Shown here: positions 10,108 through 19,441 of the stretch, one piece after another
Numbering within the stretch: the stretch's first letter is position 1
Layout: every line of letters begins with the position of its first letter
NCBI RefSeq assembly: GCF_902506605.1
Contig: NZ_LR733979.1
Span: 1,685,712 to 1,749,711, forward strand
Reading direction: 5' to 3'
DNA: 64,000 nt
Source of the DNA: Sphingomonas sp. AX6
Lineage (GTDB): Bacteria > Pseudomonadota > Alphaproteobacteria > Sphingomonadales > Sphingomonadaceae
The notes under the pieces: model-generated
The model's database searches: none
Seen by the model: only the letters and a program-made list of their open reading frames with translations
What the model was told of the DNA's origin: nothing
Translations under genes and position numbers: made by a program

Positions 10108-10910
10108 GCCTGACGCGCGTTGCACTGTTGACCCTGCCGATCGCGCTGACGCTGTCGGCGTGCGAGGTCAATCCGCCGCGCGCGCAAGGCAATAACGAGA
10201 GCGAGGATGTCGGCACCTTCCCCCCCGCCGACCGGCCCGTCGCCACCATCGTCTCCAGCCGCTGGTCGACGGAGGAAGCGCGCGACCGGCTGAACGAGGC
10301 CGAAACCGTCATGGACCGCGCCGGCATCCGCCCCGGCATGACCGTCGCCGATATCGGCGCGGGCGAAGGCTATTACACAACGCGCCTCGCGGCCCGCGTC
10401 GGCGAGGATGGCCGCGTGCTGGCGCAGGACATCATTCCCGAAGTCCGCGATACGCTCGCCCAGCGCGTGGCGCGCGAACGGCTCGACAATGTCAGCGTGC
10501 GCCTGGGCGTACCCGAAGACCCGCGCCTGCCCGAGGCGAGCTTCGACCGTGTGTTCATGGTCCATATGTACCACGAGATCGCCGAACCCTATGAATTCCT
10601 GTGGCGGATGCGCCCGTCTCTGCGCCCGAACGGCGAAGTCATCGTCGTCGACGCCGACCGGCTGACCCAGAATCACGGGACGCCGCCCGATCTGCTCGAA
10701 TGCGAATTCGCGGCGGTCGGGTATCGGCTCGTCTCGACCCAATCGATGCCCTCGGCGGGTGGCTATATGGCGGTTTTCCGTGCGGTAGGTCCGCGGCCCG
10801 AGCCGTCCGATATCGCGTCGTGCCGCTACACGCCCAATGCCGAACGGCTGGAGCGCGAACAACCCGGCCGCGACGCGCGCCTTACATCAGACCGAGCGCG
10901 CGTAGGCTGA
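10104..10910 (+). CDS. Lipoprotein with SAM-dependent methyltransferase fold
   Basis: 268 residues. The N-terminus is a lipoprotein signal, with hydrophobic [11 protein letters not shown] and lipobox LSAC (Cys20), so the protein is probably lipid-anchored in the envelope. The body is a class I methyltransferase: [12 protein letters not shown] at 81-92 is motif I and [12 protein letters not shown] the post-II region. The start is TTG at 10104 in a TTGA overlap with the prfB stop, implying coupling. Exported methyltransferase-like proteins of this type are known in proteobacteria, but the substrate is unknown and periplasmic SAM supply is doubtful. The last 29 nt overlap the convergent RadC-domain gene. 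Confidence 0.8.
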   Translation: MSLTRVALLTLPIALTLSACEVNPPRAQGNNESEDVGTFPPADRPVATIVSSRWSTEEARDRLNEAETVMDRAGIRPGMTVADIGAGEGYYTTRLAARVGEDGRVLAQDIIPEVRDTLAQRVARERLDNVSVRLGVPEDPRLPEASFDRVFMVHMYHEIAEPYEFLWRMRPSLRPNGEVIVVDADRLTQNHGTPPDLLECEFAAVGYRLVSTQSMPSAGGYMAVFRAVGPRPEPSDIASCRYTPNAERLEREQPGRDARLTSDRARVG

Positions 10911-11283
10911 CCCACCGGTCGCGGGTGACGATCCAGTGATCGACCAGCCGCACGTCGAACATCGCCAGTGCCCGCGACAGTCGCCGCGTCGTGTCGATGT
11001 CGGCGCGCGACGGTGCCGCGATCCCGCTGGGGTGATTATGCGCCATCACCAGCCGGTCGGCGTCGAGCAGGATCGCATGACGCACGATTTGCCGAATCGG
11101 CAGCGCGACCAGATCGGGCAGCGATGATCCGATCGTTCGCGTACCGAGCAGCGTTCCGGTGCGCGATAGATAGGCGAAGGCGGCAATTTCGTGCGGCGCA
11201 TCCGCCAGCGCGTCGCCCAGCGGCATGGGCAGATTGGCCGACAAAGCGGCTGCGTCCATCGCAAAGGCTGCGGTCACCCCCAT
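10882..11283 (-). CDS. RadC-type JAB-domain protein without the N-terminal helix-hairpin-helix
   Basis: 133 residues consisting essentially of the JAB1/MPN metalloprotease-like domain of RadC. AHNHPSG at 81-87 followed by SRAD (Asp95) supplies the HxH...D zinc site, and Glu32 is the candidate catalytic acid. Full-length RadC is usually about 220 residues with an N-terminal UPF0758/HhH part that is missing here. The metal-site residues are intact, so it is probably functional rather than a fragment. The biological role of RadC proteins is unsettled. Its 3' end overlaps that of the upstream methyltransferase gene. Confidence 0.82.
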   Translation of the reverse strand: MGVTAAFAMDAAALSANLPMPLGDALADAPHEIAAFAYLSRTGTLLGTRTIGSSLPDLVALPIRQIVRHAILLDADRLVMAHNHPSGIAAPSRADIDTTRRLSRALAMFDVRLVDHWIVTRDRWVSLRALGLM

Positions 11284-11417
11284 GATAAGGCAAGAGTTTT
11301 TCGGCTAACGACCGCCCCGTCGATCCCCAGACTGGTCGGCTTTGGCGGCAAAAACATCCACATCGGATGCATTGCACCCGCTTGGCGACCCGCCGCGCAC
11401 GCGCTACGCCGTCACCC

Positions 11418-12212
11418 ATGCGGCAATATCTCGACCTGATGCAGCGTGCGCTCGACGACGGCGCGATCCAGCATGACCGGACCGGCGTCGGCACGCGCAG
11501 CGTGTTCGGGGCGCAGATGCGTTTCGACCTGTCGAAGGGCTTCCCGGTGCTGACCACCAAGAAATTGCACCTCAGGTCGATCATCGTCGAATTGCTGTGG
11601 TTCCTGCGCGGCGACACCAATGTCGGCTGGCTGCGCGACCGCAAGGTCAGCATCTGGGACGAATGGGCCGACGAAAATGGCGATCTCGGGCCGGTTTACG
11701 GCAAGCAATGGCGTGCTTGGGAAACCGCCGACGGCCGCCATATCGATCAGATCGCCGACTTGCTGGAGACAATCCGCAGCCAGCCCGCCTCGCGGCGCCA
11801 GATCGTCACCGCGTGGAACCCCGGCGAACTCCACGCCATGGCGCTCTCTCCGTGCCATTGCCTGTTCCAGACGCATGTCGCGAATGGCAAACTGTCGTTG
11901 CAACTCTATCAGCGCTCGGCGGACATTTTTCTCGGCGTGCCGTTCAACATCGCCAGCTATGCGCTGCTGACGCATATGCTTGCGCAGCAGGCTGGGCTGG
12001 AAGTCGGCGACTTCATCTGGACCGGCGGCGACTGCCACCTGTACGAGAACCATCTGGAACAGGCGCAGACTCAGTTGGCGCGCGAACCGGGACCGCTCCC
12101 GCGGCTCGTTATCAAGCGCAAGCCGTTGTCCATCGACGCCTATGACTATGAAGATTTCGCACTGACCGACTATGTCGCGCAGGCGCATATCAAGGCGCCG
12201 GTCGCGATATGA
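11418..12212 (+). CDS. thyA: Thymidylate synthase
   Basis: Converts dUMP and methylenetetrahydrofolate to dTMP and dihydrofolate. With the start at ATG 11418 the protein has 264 residues, the same as E. coli ThyA. The catalytic Cys146 lies in [10 protein letters not shown], and the [16 protein letters not shown] segment binds dUMP. The upstream in-frame Met at 11367 would add a tail not found in the family. The stop overlaps the folA ATG (ATGA), pairing the enzyme that makes dihydrofolate with the one that recycles it. Confidence 0.97.
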   Translation: MRQYLDLMQRALDDGAIQHDRTGVGTRSVFGAQMRFDLSKGFPVLTTKKLHLRSIIVELLWFLRGDTNVGWLRDRKVSIWDEWADENGDLGPVYGKQWRAWETADGRHIDQIADLLETIRSQPASRRQIVTAWNPGELHAMALSPCHCLFQTHVANGKLSLQLYQRSADIFLGVPFNIASYALLTHMLAQQAGLEVGDFIWTGGDCHLYENHLEQAQTQLAREPGPLPRLVIKRKPLSIDAYDYEDFALTDYVAQAHIKAPVAI

Positions 12213-12688
12213 TCGTCTTCGTCCTCGCCCGCGCGCGCAACGGCGTGATCGGCGTCGACGGCAAACTTCCCTGGCATCTGCCCGCCGATCTCAAACGGTT
12301 CAAGGCACTGACGATGGGCAAGCCGATGATGATGGGTCGCAGGACCTTCGACAGCTTTCCCAGTCCCCTGCCCGGCCGCCGCCACATCGTCCTTACCCGC
12401 GACCGCGACTGGTCTGCGCCGGGTGCCGAAGTCGCGCACACCCCCGATGACGCACTCGCGCTGGCCGGTAACGGCGAGATCGCAGTCATCGGCGGAGCGG
12501 AAATCTTTTTGCTCTTTCTGGACCGCGCCGACCGGATCGAGCTGACCGAGATCGACCTCACCCCGGACGGCGATGCGACCGTTCCCGAATTTGGGGCCGA
12601 ATGGCGCGAAGTGGCGCGAGAGGATCATGCGGCGGAGGGCGTCCGGCCGGCCTACAGCTTCGTCACACTGGCGCGAGCCAGCGGTTAG
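12209..12688 (+). CDS. folA: Dihydrofolate reductase
   Basis: Reduces dihydrofolate to tetrahydrofolate with NADPH, 159 residues, the usual length. [13 protein letters not shown] holds the substrate-binding Asp27; MGRRTF and SFPSPLPGR bind cofactor, and VIGGAEIF is the conserved C-terminal glycine motif. Translation is coupled to thyA by a 4-nt overlap. The end overlaps by 4 nt the convergent monooxygenase gene. This is a chromosomal-type enzyme with no sign of being a trimethoprim-resistance cassette. Confidence 0.96.
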   Translation: MIVFVLARARNGVIGVDGKLPWHLPADLKRFKALTMGKPMMMGRRTFDSFPSPLPGRRHIVLTRDRDWSAPGAEVAHTPDDALALAGNGEIAVIGGAEIFLLFLDRADRIELTEIDLTPDGDATVPEFGAEWREVAREDHAAEGVRPAYSFVTLARASG

Positions 12689-13677
12689 ACGGGTCGGTCT
12701 GCCATCGCTTCCGCCGCGATCGTCAGACTGCGCTTGCGGGCGTCATGGTCATAGATCGAACTGACGAGGACGATTTCATCGACACCGGTACGATCGATGA
12801 AGCGCGAAAGACCTTCCCTCACCTTGGCAGGGCCACCGATCGCGGAACAGGACAGGACGCCGTCGAGCATCATCCGCGCCTGCGCAGGTAGCGTATCGAG
12901 ATAACCGCGAATGGGTGGCTTCATCTTGCCGGGCTGGCCGGTGCGCAGCGCGACGAAGCTTTGCTGCATCGACGTGGCGAGCAGCTCGCCCTGCTCGTCG
13001 GTGTCGGCGGCGAAGACGTTGAACCCGGCCATCGCATAGGGCTTGTCGAGCGCCGCGCTGGGACGGAAGTCGCGACGGTAGATGGCCAGCGCATCGTCGA
13101 GCATCTGTGGCGCAAAATGTGAGGCGAAGGCATAAGGCAGGCCGAGCGCCGCCGCGAGTTGCGCGCCGAACGTGCTGGAACCCAGAATGTAGAGCGGCAC
13201 ATTCGCCCCTGCCCCCGGTGTGGCGCGGATGCCGGTCTGGCCGTCATCCGCAAAATAGCTCTGCAACTCCATCACGTCGCGCGGGAAGGCGTTGGGATCG
13301 GTGTCGAGATTACGGCGCATCGCCTGCGCCACGCGTTGATCCGATCCGGGGGCGCGACCCAGCCCCAAGTCGATCCGTCCCGGATAGAGCGCGTCCAGCG
13401 TTCCGAACTGTTCGGCGATCGTCAGTGGTGCGTGGTTGGGCAGCATGATTCCGCCCGCCCCGACGCGGATCGTCGACGTCCTGCCTGCGACATGGCCGAT
13501 CACGACAGCGGTTGCGGCACTCGCAATCCCCTCCATCCCGTGATGTTCGGCCATCCAGTAGCGGGTGTAGCCCAAGCTTTCCGCATGGGCGGCAAGATCG
13601 GCGGCGCGCGCCATTGCGTCGGGGACGTCCGATCCTTCGAGGACGGGAACCAAGTCGAGCAGGGAATATGCTGTCAT
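12685..13677 (-). CDS. Luciferase-like (LLM class) flavin-dependent oxidoreductase
   Basis: 330 residues with the bacterial-luciferase TIM-barrel pattern: an early [26 protein letters not shown], then [10 protein letters not shown] and [10 protein letters not shown]. This arrangement matches the single-component LLM oxidoreductases of the MsnO8/YhbW kind, which use FMN supplied by a separate reductase. No partner reductase or pathway gene is adjacent, so the substrate is unknown. The gene runs leftward, convergent with folA. Upstream of its start lies one of the long inverted repeats (13733-13810). Confidence 0.85.
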   Translation of the reverse strand: MTAYSLLDLVPVLEGSDVPDAMARAADLAAHAESLGYTRYWMAEHHGMEGIASAATAVVIGHVAGRTSTIRVGAGGIMLPNHAPLTIAEQFGTLDALYPGRIDLGLGRAPGSDQRVAQAMRRNLDTDPNAFPRDVMELQSYFADDGQTGIRATPGAGANVPLYILGSSTFGAQLAAALGLPYAFASHFAPQMLDDALAIYRRDFRPSAALDKPYAMAGFNVFAADTDEQGELLATSMQQSFVALRTGQPGKMKPPIRGYLDTLPAQARMMLDGVLSCSAIGGPAKVREGLSRFIDRTGVDEIVLVSSIYDHDARKRSLTIAAEAMADRPV

Positions 13678-13732
13678 GATCTAAAGATAGGAAGTCGGTT
13701 TCGGATCGAAACCCTGTTGCTCACCTACCCCT

Positions 13733-13810
13733 CCGTTTGTTTCGAGCAAAGTTGAGAAACGTGATCTTGGCGCTTCGGTCGGGTTTCTCGACTTCGCTCG
13801 AAACAAACGG
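13733..13810. repeat. Second copy of the cgtttgtttcgagc inverted repeat
   Basis: 28-bp arms at 13733-13760 and 13783-13810 match with two mismatches, around a 22-nt loop. Its right arm is identical to that of the copy at 473-551. The left arm carries gcaaagttgag in place of gcgaagtcgag, so this copy has begun to decay. It lies between the start of the monooxygenase gene and the 3' end of the transglutaminase gene, both read leftward. Confidence 0.8.
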
Positions 13811-13822
13811 GCGGGGGCGTCG

Positions 13823-14599
13823 TTAGACCCGCTCGACCCACACTTGCTGGTTGACGAATTCCGACGTGCCGTAAGCGGTCATGAACGCGACGTCCGCGGC
13901 GTCGCGCCCTACGCCGATCTTGGCGATGGTATCGGGACTGGCCATGCCGGTTGCATCGACGAGGTTCCACTGCCCGCCCAGGAACACTTCGGCCACCGCA
14001 TGGAAATCCTGCGGGGTCACGTCGGGCGCATAAACGCTGGCAATGCGCGCGGGGATGCCGCACGCGCGGGTCAGCGTCACCACGACATGCGCGAAATCGC
14101 GGCACACGCCTTTGCGCTGAACGAAGGTTTCGAGCGCGGTGGTGGACCCGGTGCTGGAGCCAGAGACATAGGCGATGTTGTCGGCAACGAATTGGCGGAT
14201 TGCCTCTACCCGGTGCCCGCCTTCCAACCCGGCGAATTCGGTTTCGACGAAGCTTTCGAAGAAATCGCTGGGGCAGTAGCGCGACGGCATCAGATATTCG
14301 ATCGTCTCGCCGGGCAGCAGATGCGGCTCGACCCGCGCCAGATCGGTCAGGTCGGCCAGCACGCGGCACACCTCGACTGTTGCCTGGTAATCCACCGTCA
14401 GACGGTCGGCGACGCGCAGCCAGATACGGTCGCCGATCTGGTCATGCCCCGCCACGCGCGCGAACGACTGATTGACCGATAGATCGATATGCGCCGATTC
14501 GACCCGCTGTTCGGGGATCATCGCCGCCTCAACCTGAAGCAGGACGTCGGTCGGCTGGTCGAACTTGTAATCGAGCCGGGTGTGGATGCTGAGTTTCAT
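13823..14599 (-). CDS. Transglutaminase-like cysteine protease family protein
   Basis: 258 residues from the ATG at 14599. The catalytic triad is visible: Cys166 in RKGVCRDFAH, His200 in PQDFHAVAEV and Asp215 in WNLVDATG. The N-terminal half is the bacterial transglutaminase N-domain type beta sandwich. Proteins of this kind are cytoplasmic, and hydrolysis of peptide or isopeptide bonds is presumed. An upstream in-frame Met at 14713 would add 38 residues that do not look like protein. It is divergent from the ClpP-like gene, with about 127 nt between them to hold both promoters. Confidence 0.88.
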   Translation of the reverse strand: MKLSIHTRLDYKFDQPTDVLLQVEAAMIPEQRVESAHIDLSVNQSFARVAGHDQIGDRIWLRVADRLTVDYQATVEVCRVLADLTDLARVEPHLLPGETIEYLMPSRYCPSDFFESFVETEFAGLEGGHRVEAIRQFVADNIAYVSGSSTGSTTALETFVQRKGVCRDFAHVVVTLTRACGIPARIASVYAPDVTPQDFHAVAEVFLGGQWNLVDATGMASPDTIAKIGVGRDAADVAFMTAYGTSEFVNQQVWVERV

Positions 14600-14726
14600 C
14601 GCCCCCGAACGAAGCCGGATACCGCGGGGTCCATGGTGAAGAAAAGAAAGATCGGGCTTGTCCCGACCTCCACATAATCGCCATCCTAGCGCGGAACCTC
14701 GCGCGCTTAACAAGGGTTAGCCTTTC

Positions 14727-15410
14727 ATGACCGACAGCCTGCCGATCGCCCCGCCCAACCGCCCGATTCCCGATCCTACTCGCGGCTCGTCGCGAGAAGG
14801 ACCGGCCAAACCGATGCGAGGCGATTCCAACCCAACCGACAGCGACAGCACCGATCCACGCGCCTATCCCTTGCTCGCCAACCCGCATGTCGTCCTGTCG
14901 GGAACGGTCGATTACGCGATGTACCAGAGTTTTCGCGATCAGCTTCGCGATGCACCTGAGGAAGGAACGCTGGTTCTGACCCTCTCGTCGTTGGGTGGCG
15001 ATCCGGAAGTCGCACGGCTGATGGGTGACGAGGTGCGATTGCTCGCCGAATATGACGGGCGCGAGATTTTGTTCTTGGGCAAGGCCGTCATCTATTCTGC
15101 CGCCGCGACCTTCATGGCCAATTTCCCCGCCGACAAACGCTTCCTGACGCGCGGGACGCGCATCATGATTCACGAGCGTCAGATGACGAAGACGATCAAC
15201 TTGTCGGGGCCGCTCAAAACCCTAACCGCCACCCTCAAAGCGACGCTTCACGAGATCGAACATTCCATCAAGATCGAGGAAGAAGGGTTCGCCAAGCTGG
15301 TCGAGGGAACCCGCATCGACTTGGACGAGGTTCGCCGCCGCGCGCCGGAAAACTGGTATATCGATGCCGAGGAAGCCCGAGATCTGGGGTTGGTGCTGGA
15401 CGTAATTTGA
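14727..15410 (+). CDS. ClpP-class serine protease homologue with a disordered N-terminal extension
   Basis: 227 residues. After a Pro/Ser/Asp-rich N-terminus (about 1-45) with no signal peptide comes a ClpP/crotonase-fold domain. SSLGGDPEVAR at 87-97 is the oxyanion strand, Ser124 in VIYSAAATFM the nucleophile, and His149 in MIHERQ the base. The closest pattern is the divergent ATP-dependent Clp protease proteolytic subunit of alphaproteobacteria rather than housekeeping ClpP, and no clpX is adjacent. It may work without an unfoldase. The following 110 nt lead to sdhB. Confidence 0.82.
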   Translation: MTDSLPIAPPNRPIPDPTRGSSREGPAKPMRGDSNPTDSDSTDPRAYPLLANPHVVLSGTVDYAMYQSFRDQLRDAPEEGTLVLTLSSLGGDPEVARLMGDEVRLLAEYDGREILFLGKAVIYSAAATFMANFPADKRFLTRGTRIMIHERQMTKTINLSGPLKTLTATLKATLHEIEHSIKIEEEGFAKLVEGTRIDLDEVRRRAPENWYIDAEEARDLGLVLDVI

Positions 15411-15520
15411 CACCCGCACGCTTGCGACGACCGGCCAACCGTGTAACTGGCCTTTGCAAAGCTTGACTGGCAGCGGAATCGCGCCAAATCGGCTGTACGA
15501 CGAAGGACGGAACCCAAAAA

Positions 15521-16303
15521 ATGGCCGAATTCACCCTGCCGAAGAACAGCGTCATCAAGAAGGGCAAGGCGCATGCCGCCCCCGCCGACGCCAAGCGGGT
15601 GAAGAAGTTCAAAATCTATCGCTACGATCCCGATACCGGCGAGAACCCTCGCTACGACAATTTCGAGGTCGATCTCGACGATTGCGGGCCGATGGTGCTC
15701 GACGCGCTCATCAAGATCAAATCGGACGTCGACCCCTCGCTGACCTTTCGCCGCTCGTGCCGCGAAGGGATTTGCGGATCGTGCTCGATGAACATGGGCG
15801 GCAAGAACGGTCTGGCCTGCACCACCGCGATCGAGGATATCTCGGGCGAGGTTCAGGTGACCCCGCTGCCGCACATGGCGGTGGTCAAGGATCTGGTCCC
15901 CGACTTCACCCATTTCTACGCGCAATATTCGTCGATCCAGCCCTGGCTGAAGACCGAGACGCCGACCCCGTCGGGCAAGGAACGGCTGCAATCGCCCGAG
16001 GATCGCGCCAAGCTCGACGGTCTCTACGAATGCATTCTGTGCGCCTGCTGCTCGACCTCGTGCCCCAGCTATTGGTGGAACAGCGACAAGTTTCTCGGCC
16101 CCGCGATCCTGCTCCAGGCGTATCGCTGGCTCGCCGACAGCCGTGACGAACATACCGGCGAGCGGCTTGACGAGCTGGAGGATCCCTTTCGCCTCTATCG
16201 CTGCCACACGATCATGAACTGTGCGAACGCATGCCCCAAGGGCCTGAACCCGGCCAAGGCAATCGCCGAGACCAAGAAGATGATGGTCGAGCGCCAGGGT
16301 TGA
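15521..16303 (+). CDS. sdhB: Succinate dehydrogenase iron-sulfur subunit
   Basis: Electron-transfer subunit of complex II, 260 residues. The plant-type [2Fe-2S] cluster ligands are Cys80, 85, 88 and 100 ([13 protein letters not shown] ... GLAC). The [4Fe-4S] and [3Fe-4S] sites are formed by [11 protein letters not shown] (171-181) and [14 protein letters not shown] (228-240). All ligands are present. The gene stands alone, about 9.4 kb downstream of sdhCDA, so coordinated expression must rest on separate promoters. Its stop overlaps a TTG start of the thioesterase gene. Confidence 0.97.
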   Translation: MAEFTLPKNSVIKKGKAHAAPADAKRVKKFKIYRYDPDTGENPRYDNFEVDLDDCGPMVLDALIKIKSDVDPSLTFRRSCREGICGSCSMNMGGKNGLACTTAIEDISGEVQVTPLPHMAVVKDLVPDFTHFYAQYSSIQPWLKTETPTPSGKERLQSPEDRAKLDGLYECILCACCSTSCPSYWWNSDKFLGPAILLQAYRWLADSRDEHTGERLDELEDPFRLYRCHTIMNCANACPKGLNPAKAIAETKKMMVERQG

Positions 16304-16773
16304 GCGGCAAGGCGTTGAGCGACGACAGCACGCCCAAGCGGTTTCGCTTCGCCGCGGATCCCGACCTCCCCGGCTGGAACCGCTGGCAATTTGCGGACGA
16401 AACGCGGTTCAATGAATTCCTTGGGCCGCTGCACGTCAAGGTGGAGGGCGGCATCGCGCGAGTGCGAATGGTCCCGCAGCGCATTCATTCGAACCTGGCC
16501 GACAACGTCCATGGCGGTGCGATATTGGGATTCATCGACGTCGCGTTGTTCGGTGCCGCGCGCGGATTGGGCGTGCTGGTCGCGGGCGGCGCGCAGACGC
16601 TCGACCTGTCCACCCAGTTCATCGCCGGTGCGCGGTTCGATGCGCCGATTGAGGCCCATGTCGAGCTGCTCCGCGAGACCGGCCGGTTCCTCTTCATGCG
16701 CGGACTGGTGAAGCAGAACGAGACGGTGATCGCGAGCTTCACCGCGACCGTGCGGAAACCTTCCAGGCCATGA
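16300..16773 (+). CDS. PaaI-type hotdog thioesterase
   Basis: About 157 residues. The hotdog-fold signature [21 protein letters not shown] carries the HGG motif of acyl-CoA thioesterases of the PaaI/YdiI group, followed by [13 protein letters not shown]. It probably hydrolyses an aryl- or acyl-CoA in the cytoplasm; the substrate is unknown. There is no ATG near the start of homology. TTG at 16300 overlaps the sdhB stop (TTGA), and another TTG at 16315 is equally possible. Confidence 0.8.
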   Translation: MSGKALSDDSTPKRFRFAADPDLPGWNRWQFADETRFNEFLGPLHVKVEGGIARVRMVPQRIHSNLADNVHGGAILGFIDVALFGAARGLGVLVAGGAQTLDLSTQFIAGARFDAPIEAHVELLRETGRFLFMRGLVKQNETVIASFTATVRKPSRP

Positions 16774-16798
16774 CCTCGATACCGCTCGCGCGGATCCG

Positions 16799-17911
16799 AT
16801 GAGTAGTATCGCCACCACCTACGACGCGCTGGTCGCCGCCGGCGAACTGCGTCCCGACCCCGAGCAAATGGCGGCCGCCACCCGCCTTGATCAACTCGCC
16901 GCTCAACTGGAGGCGACGCCCAAGCGTGGTTCGGTCCTGTGGCGGATGCTCGGCAAGGCACCCGACGTACCACGCGGCCTGTATCTGTGGGGCGATGTCG
17001 GGCGCGGCAAATCGATGCTGATGGATCTGTTCTACGACCAAGTTCAGGTCCGCCGAAAACGGCGGGTCCATTTCCACGCCTTCATGCTCGAGGTGCATCA
17101 ACGCATCGCCGAGGAGCGGTCGAAGGAAGTCGGCAACCCGATCCCCCCGGTCGCCGAGGCAATGGTCGAGGATGCACGGCTGCTCGCGTTCGACGAACTC
17201 GTCGTCAATAACATGGCCGATGCGGCAATCCTGTCGCGCCTGTTCGCCGAACTGTTCGACCGCGGCGTGACGATCGTCGCGACATCGAACCGGCCGCCGG
17301 TCGATCTCTATAAGGACGGATTGAACCGCGCGCTGTTCCTGCCGTTCATCGATCTGTTGGCCGAAAAGATGGACGTGCTCGCGCTGAACGGCCCGGTCGA
17401 TTACCGGCTCGATCGGCTGGGGCGGATGGACACCTGGCTCGTACCCAATGGACCGGAGGCGACTGCCGAGCTGTCCGCCGCCTTCTTCCGCCTGACCGAT
17501 TATCCGCCCGAAGACCGCGCGCACGTCCCATCATTGGAACTGGAAGTTGGCAAGGCACGTACGCTCACCGTGCCAAAGGCGCTGAAGGGCGTGGCGGTGT
17601 TCAGCTTCAAGAAATTGTGCGGAGAGGCGCGGGGCGCGCCGGATTACCTTGCCATCGCGAGGCGGTTCCACACCGTCATCCTCGTCGGCATCCCCAAGCT
17701 AGGCCCCGAAAACCGAAACGAAGCCGCGCGGTTCGTGACGCTGATCGACGCACTGTACGAACATAAAGTCAAATTGCTGGCGGCTGCCGACGCCCCACCG
17801 GAGACGCTGTACGAAGCAGGCGACGGCCGCTTCGAATTTCAACGGACCGTAAGCCGGTTGAACGAAATGCGCTCCGAAGGCTATCTGGCGAAGGGACACG
17901 GGGCGATCTGA
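16799..17911 (+). CDS. zapE: AFG1-family ATPase ZapE
   Basis: 370-residue P-loop ATPase of the AFG1/ZapE family. Walker A is GDVGRGKS at 65-72 and Walker B LLAFDE at 128-133, with FHAFMLEVH between and the Arg-finger region TSNRPP after it. In E. coli ZapE associates with the divisome, and mitochondrial AFG1 acts in protein quality control. It sits before mdh, separated by 164 nt, as it does in related alphaproteobacteria. Confidence 0.92.
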   Translation: MSSIATTYDALVAAGELRPDPEQMAAATRLDQLAAQLEATPKRGSVLWRMLGKAPDVPRGLYLWGDVGRGKSMLMDLFYDQVQVRRKRRVHFHAFMLEVHQRIAEERSKEVGNPIPPVAEAMVEDARLLAFDELVVNNMADAAILSRLFAELFDRGVTIVATSNRPPVDLYKDGLNRALFLPFIDLLAEKMDVLALNGPVDYRLDRLGRMDTWLVPNGPEATAELSAAFFRLTDYPPEDRAHVPSLELEVGKARTLTVPKALKGVAVFSFKKLCGEARGAPDYLAIARRFHTVILVGIPKLGPENRNEAARFVTLIDALYEHKVKLLAAADAPPETLYEAGDGRFEFQRTVSRLNEMRSEGYLAKGHGAI

Positions 17912-18069
17912 CCAACCCTAAACGCACTTGCGAATTAGTTGCAAAGATAAAGTTTAACCCCTCCCCTTCTACGGTTGTCTCCGGACGCGAAAACGCTTAA
18001 GTCGCGGCCCGAACGCGGTGGCCGCGCCCGGCAATGCCGCTCTTGTGCGCGCACGAATTGCGCAGTTGA

Positions 18070-19041
<972 letters not shown>

Positions 19042-19047
19042 CTGCTT

Positions 19048-19078
19048 GTACCCCGGCGAAGGCCGGGGTCCAGTTGGG
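19048..19078. repeat. Left palindromic repeat of GIY-YIG unit 1
   Basis: Begins gtaccccggcgaaggccggg and ends cagttggg. The inner palindrome accccggc-gaag-gccggggt is at 19050-19069. Its reverse complement recurs at 19394-19424 with a single difference in the loop. Confidence 0.9.
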
Positions 19079-19089
19079 ATAGGCCGTCG

Positions 19090-19386
19090 ATGGATCGCAC
19101 CGCTTATGTCTATCTCGTCGCAAGCGGACGCAACGGCACGACCTACATCGGCTCGACGACCAATCTGGTGAAGCGCATCTGGGAGCATCGCAACGCGGTA
19201 GTCGATGGCTTCACCAAGGAACGGAACTGCCACCGCCTCGTCTGGTACGAGGTGCATAACGATCTCGAGGCCGCCCGCACCCGCGAACGGCAAATGAAGG
19301 AATGGAAGCGAGGCTGGAGACTGCGGGAAATCGAAGGGCCGAACCCGGAATGGGACGACCTTTTCGATCGTATCGCAAGACCATGA
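19090..19386 (+). CDS. Solitary GIY-YIG nuclease domain protein (unit 1)
   Basis: 98 residues consisting of one GIY-YIG endonuclease domain of the UPF0213/YhbQ-like kind. AYVYLVAS provides the GIY-equivalent strand and TYIGSTTNLVKR the YIG motif plus the conserved Arg29. His33, RERQMKEWKR (66-75) and NPEW complete the pattern. Active-site residues look intact. There is no extra DNA-binding domain and no intron or host gene around it, so it is not a typical homing endonuclease. It shares the REx(3)KxWKR pattern with the second copy at 44956-45276. Both are bracketed by related palindromes, which suggests that nuclease and repeats belong together. Confidence 0.88.
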   Translation: MDRTAYVYLVASGRNGTTYIGSTTNLVKRIWEHRNAVVDGFTKERNCHRLVWYEVHNDLEAARTRERQMKEWKRGWRLREIEGPNPEWDDLFDRIARP

Positions 19387-19393
19387 TCGCCTC

Positions 19394-19424
19394 CCCAACT
19401 GGACCCCGGCTTTCGCCGGGGTAC
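19394..19424. repeat. Right palindromic repeat of GIY-YIG unit 1
   Basis: Begins cccaactggaccccggcttt and ends ccggggtac. The inner palindrome accccggc-tttc-gccggggt is at 19403-19422. It is the inverted partner of 19048-19078 and ends 17 nt before the sucD ATG. Confidence 0.9.
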
Positions 19425-19441
19425 GATGGAGCGAATAACGG

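Larger units (their letters stand above)
19048..19424. mobile_element. Candidate GIY-YIG cassette bounded by 31-bp inverted repeats, inside the mdh-suc cluster
   Basis: A 377-bp unit made of a left repeat (19048-19078), the GIY-YIG nuclease gene and a right repeat (19394-19424). The repeats are inverted copies of each other with one mismatch in 31 bp, and each contains its own hairpin accccggc-N4-gccggggt. Taking the unit out would leave mdh and sucD 23 nt apart, ordinary operon spacing, so it reads as an insertion. No target-site duplication is obvious. Mobility is inferred from structure only. Confidence 0.55.

Noticed and set aside
19090..19386. GIY-YIG gene as a homing endonuclease in an intron or intein
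   Set aside because: No split host gene, no intron structure and no extra DNA-binding domain; mdh and sucD on either side are intact.
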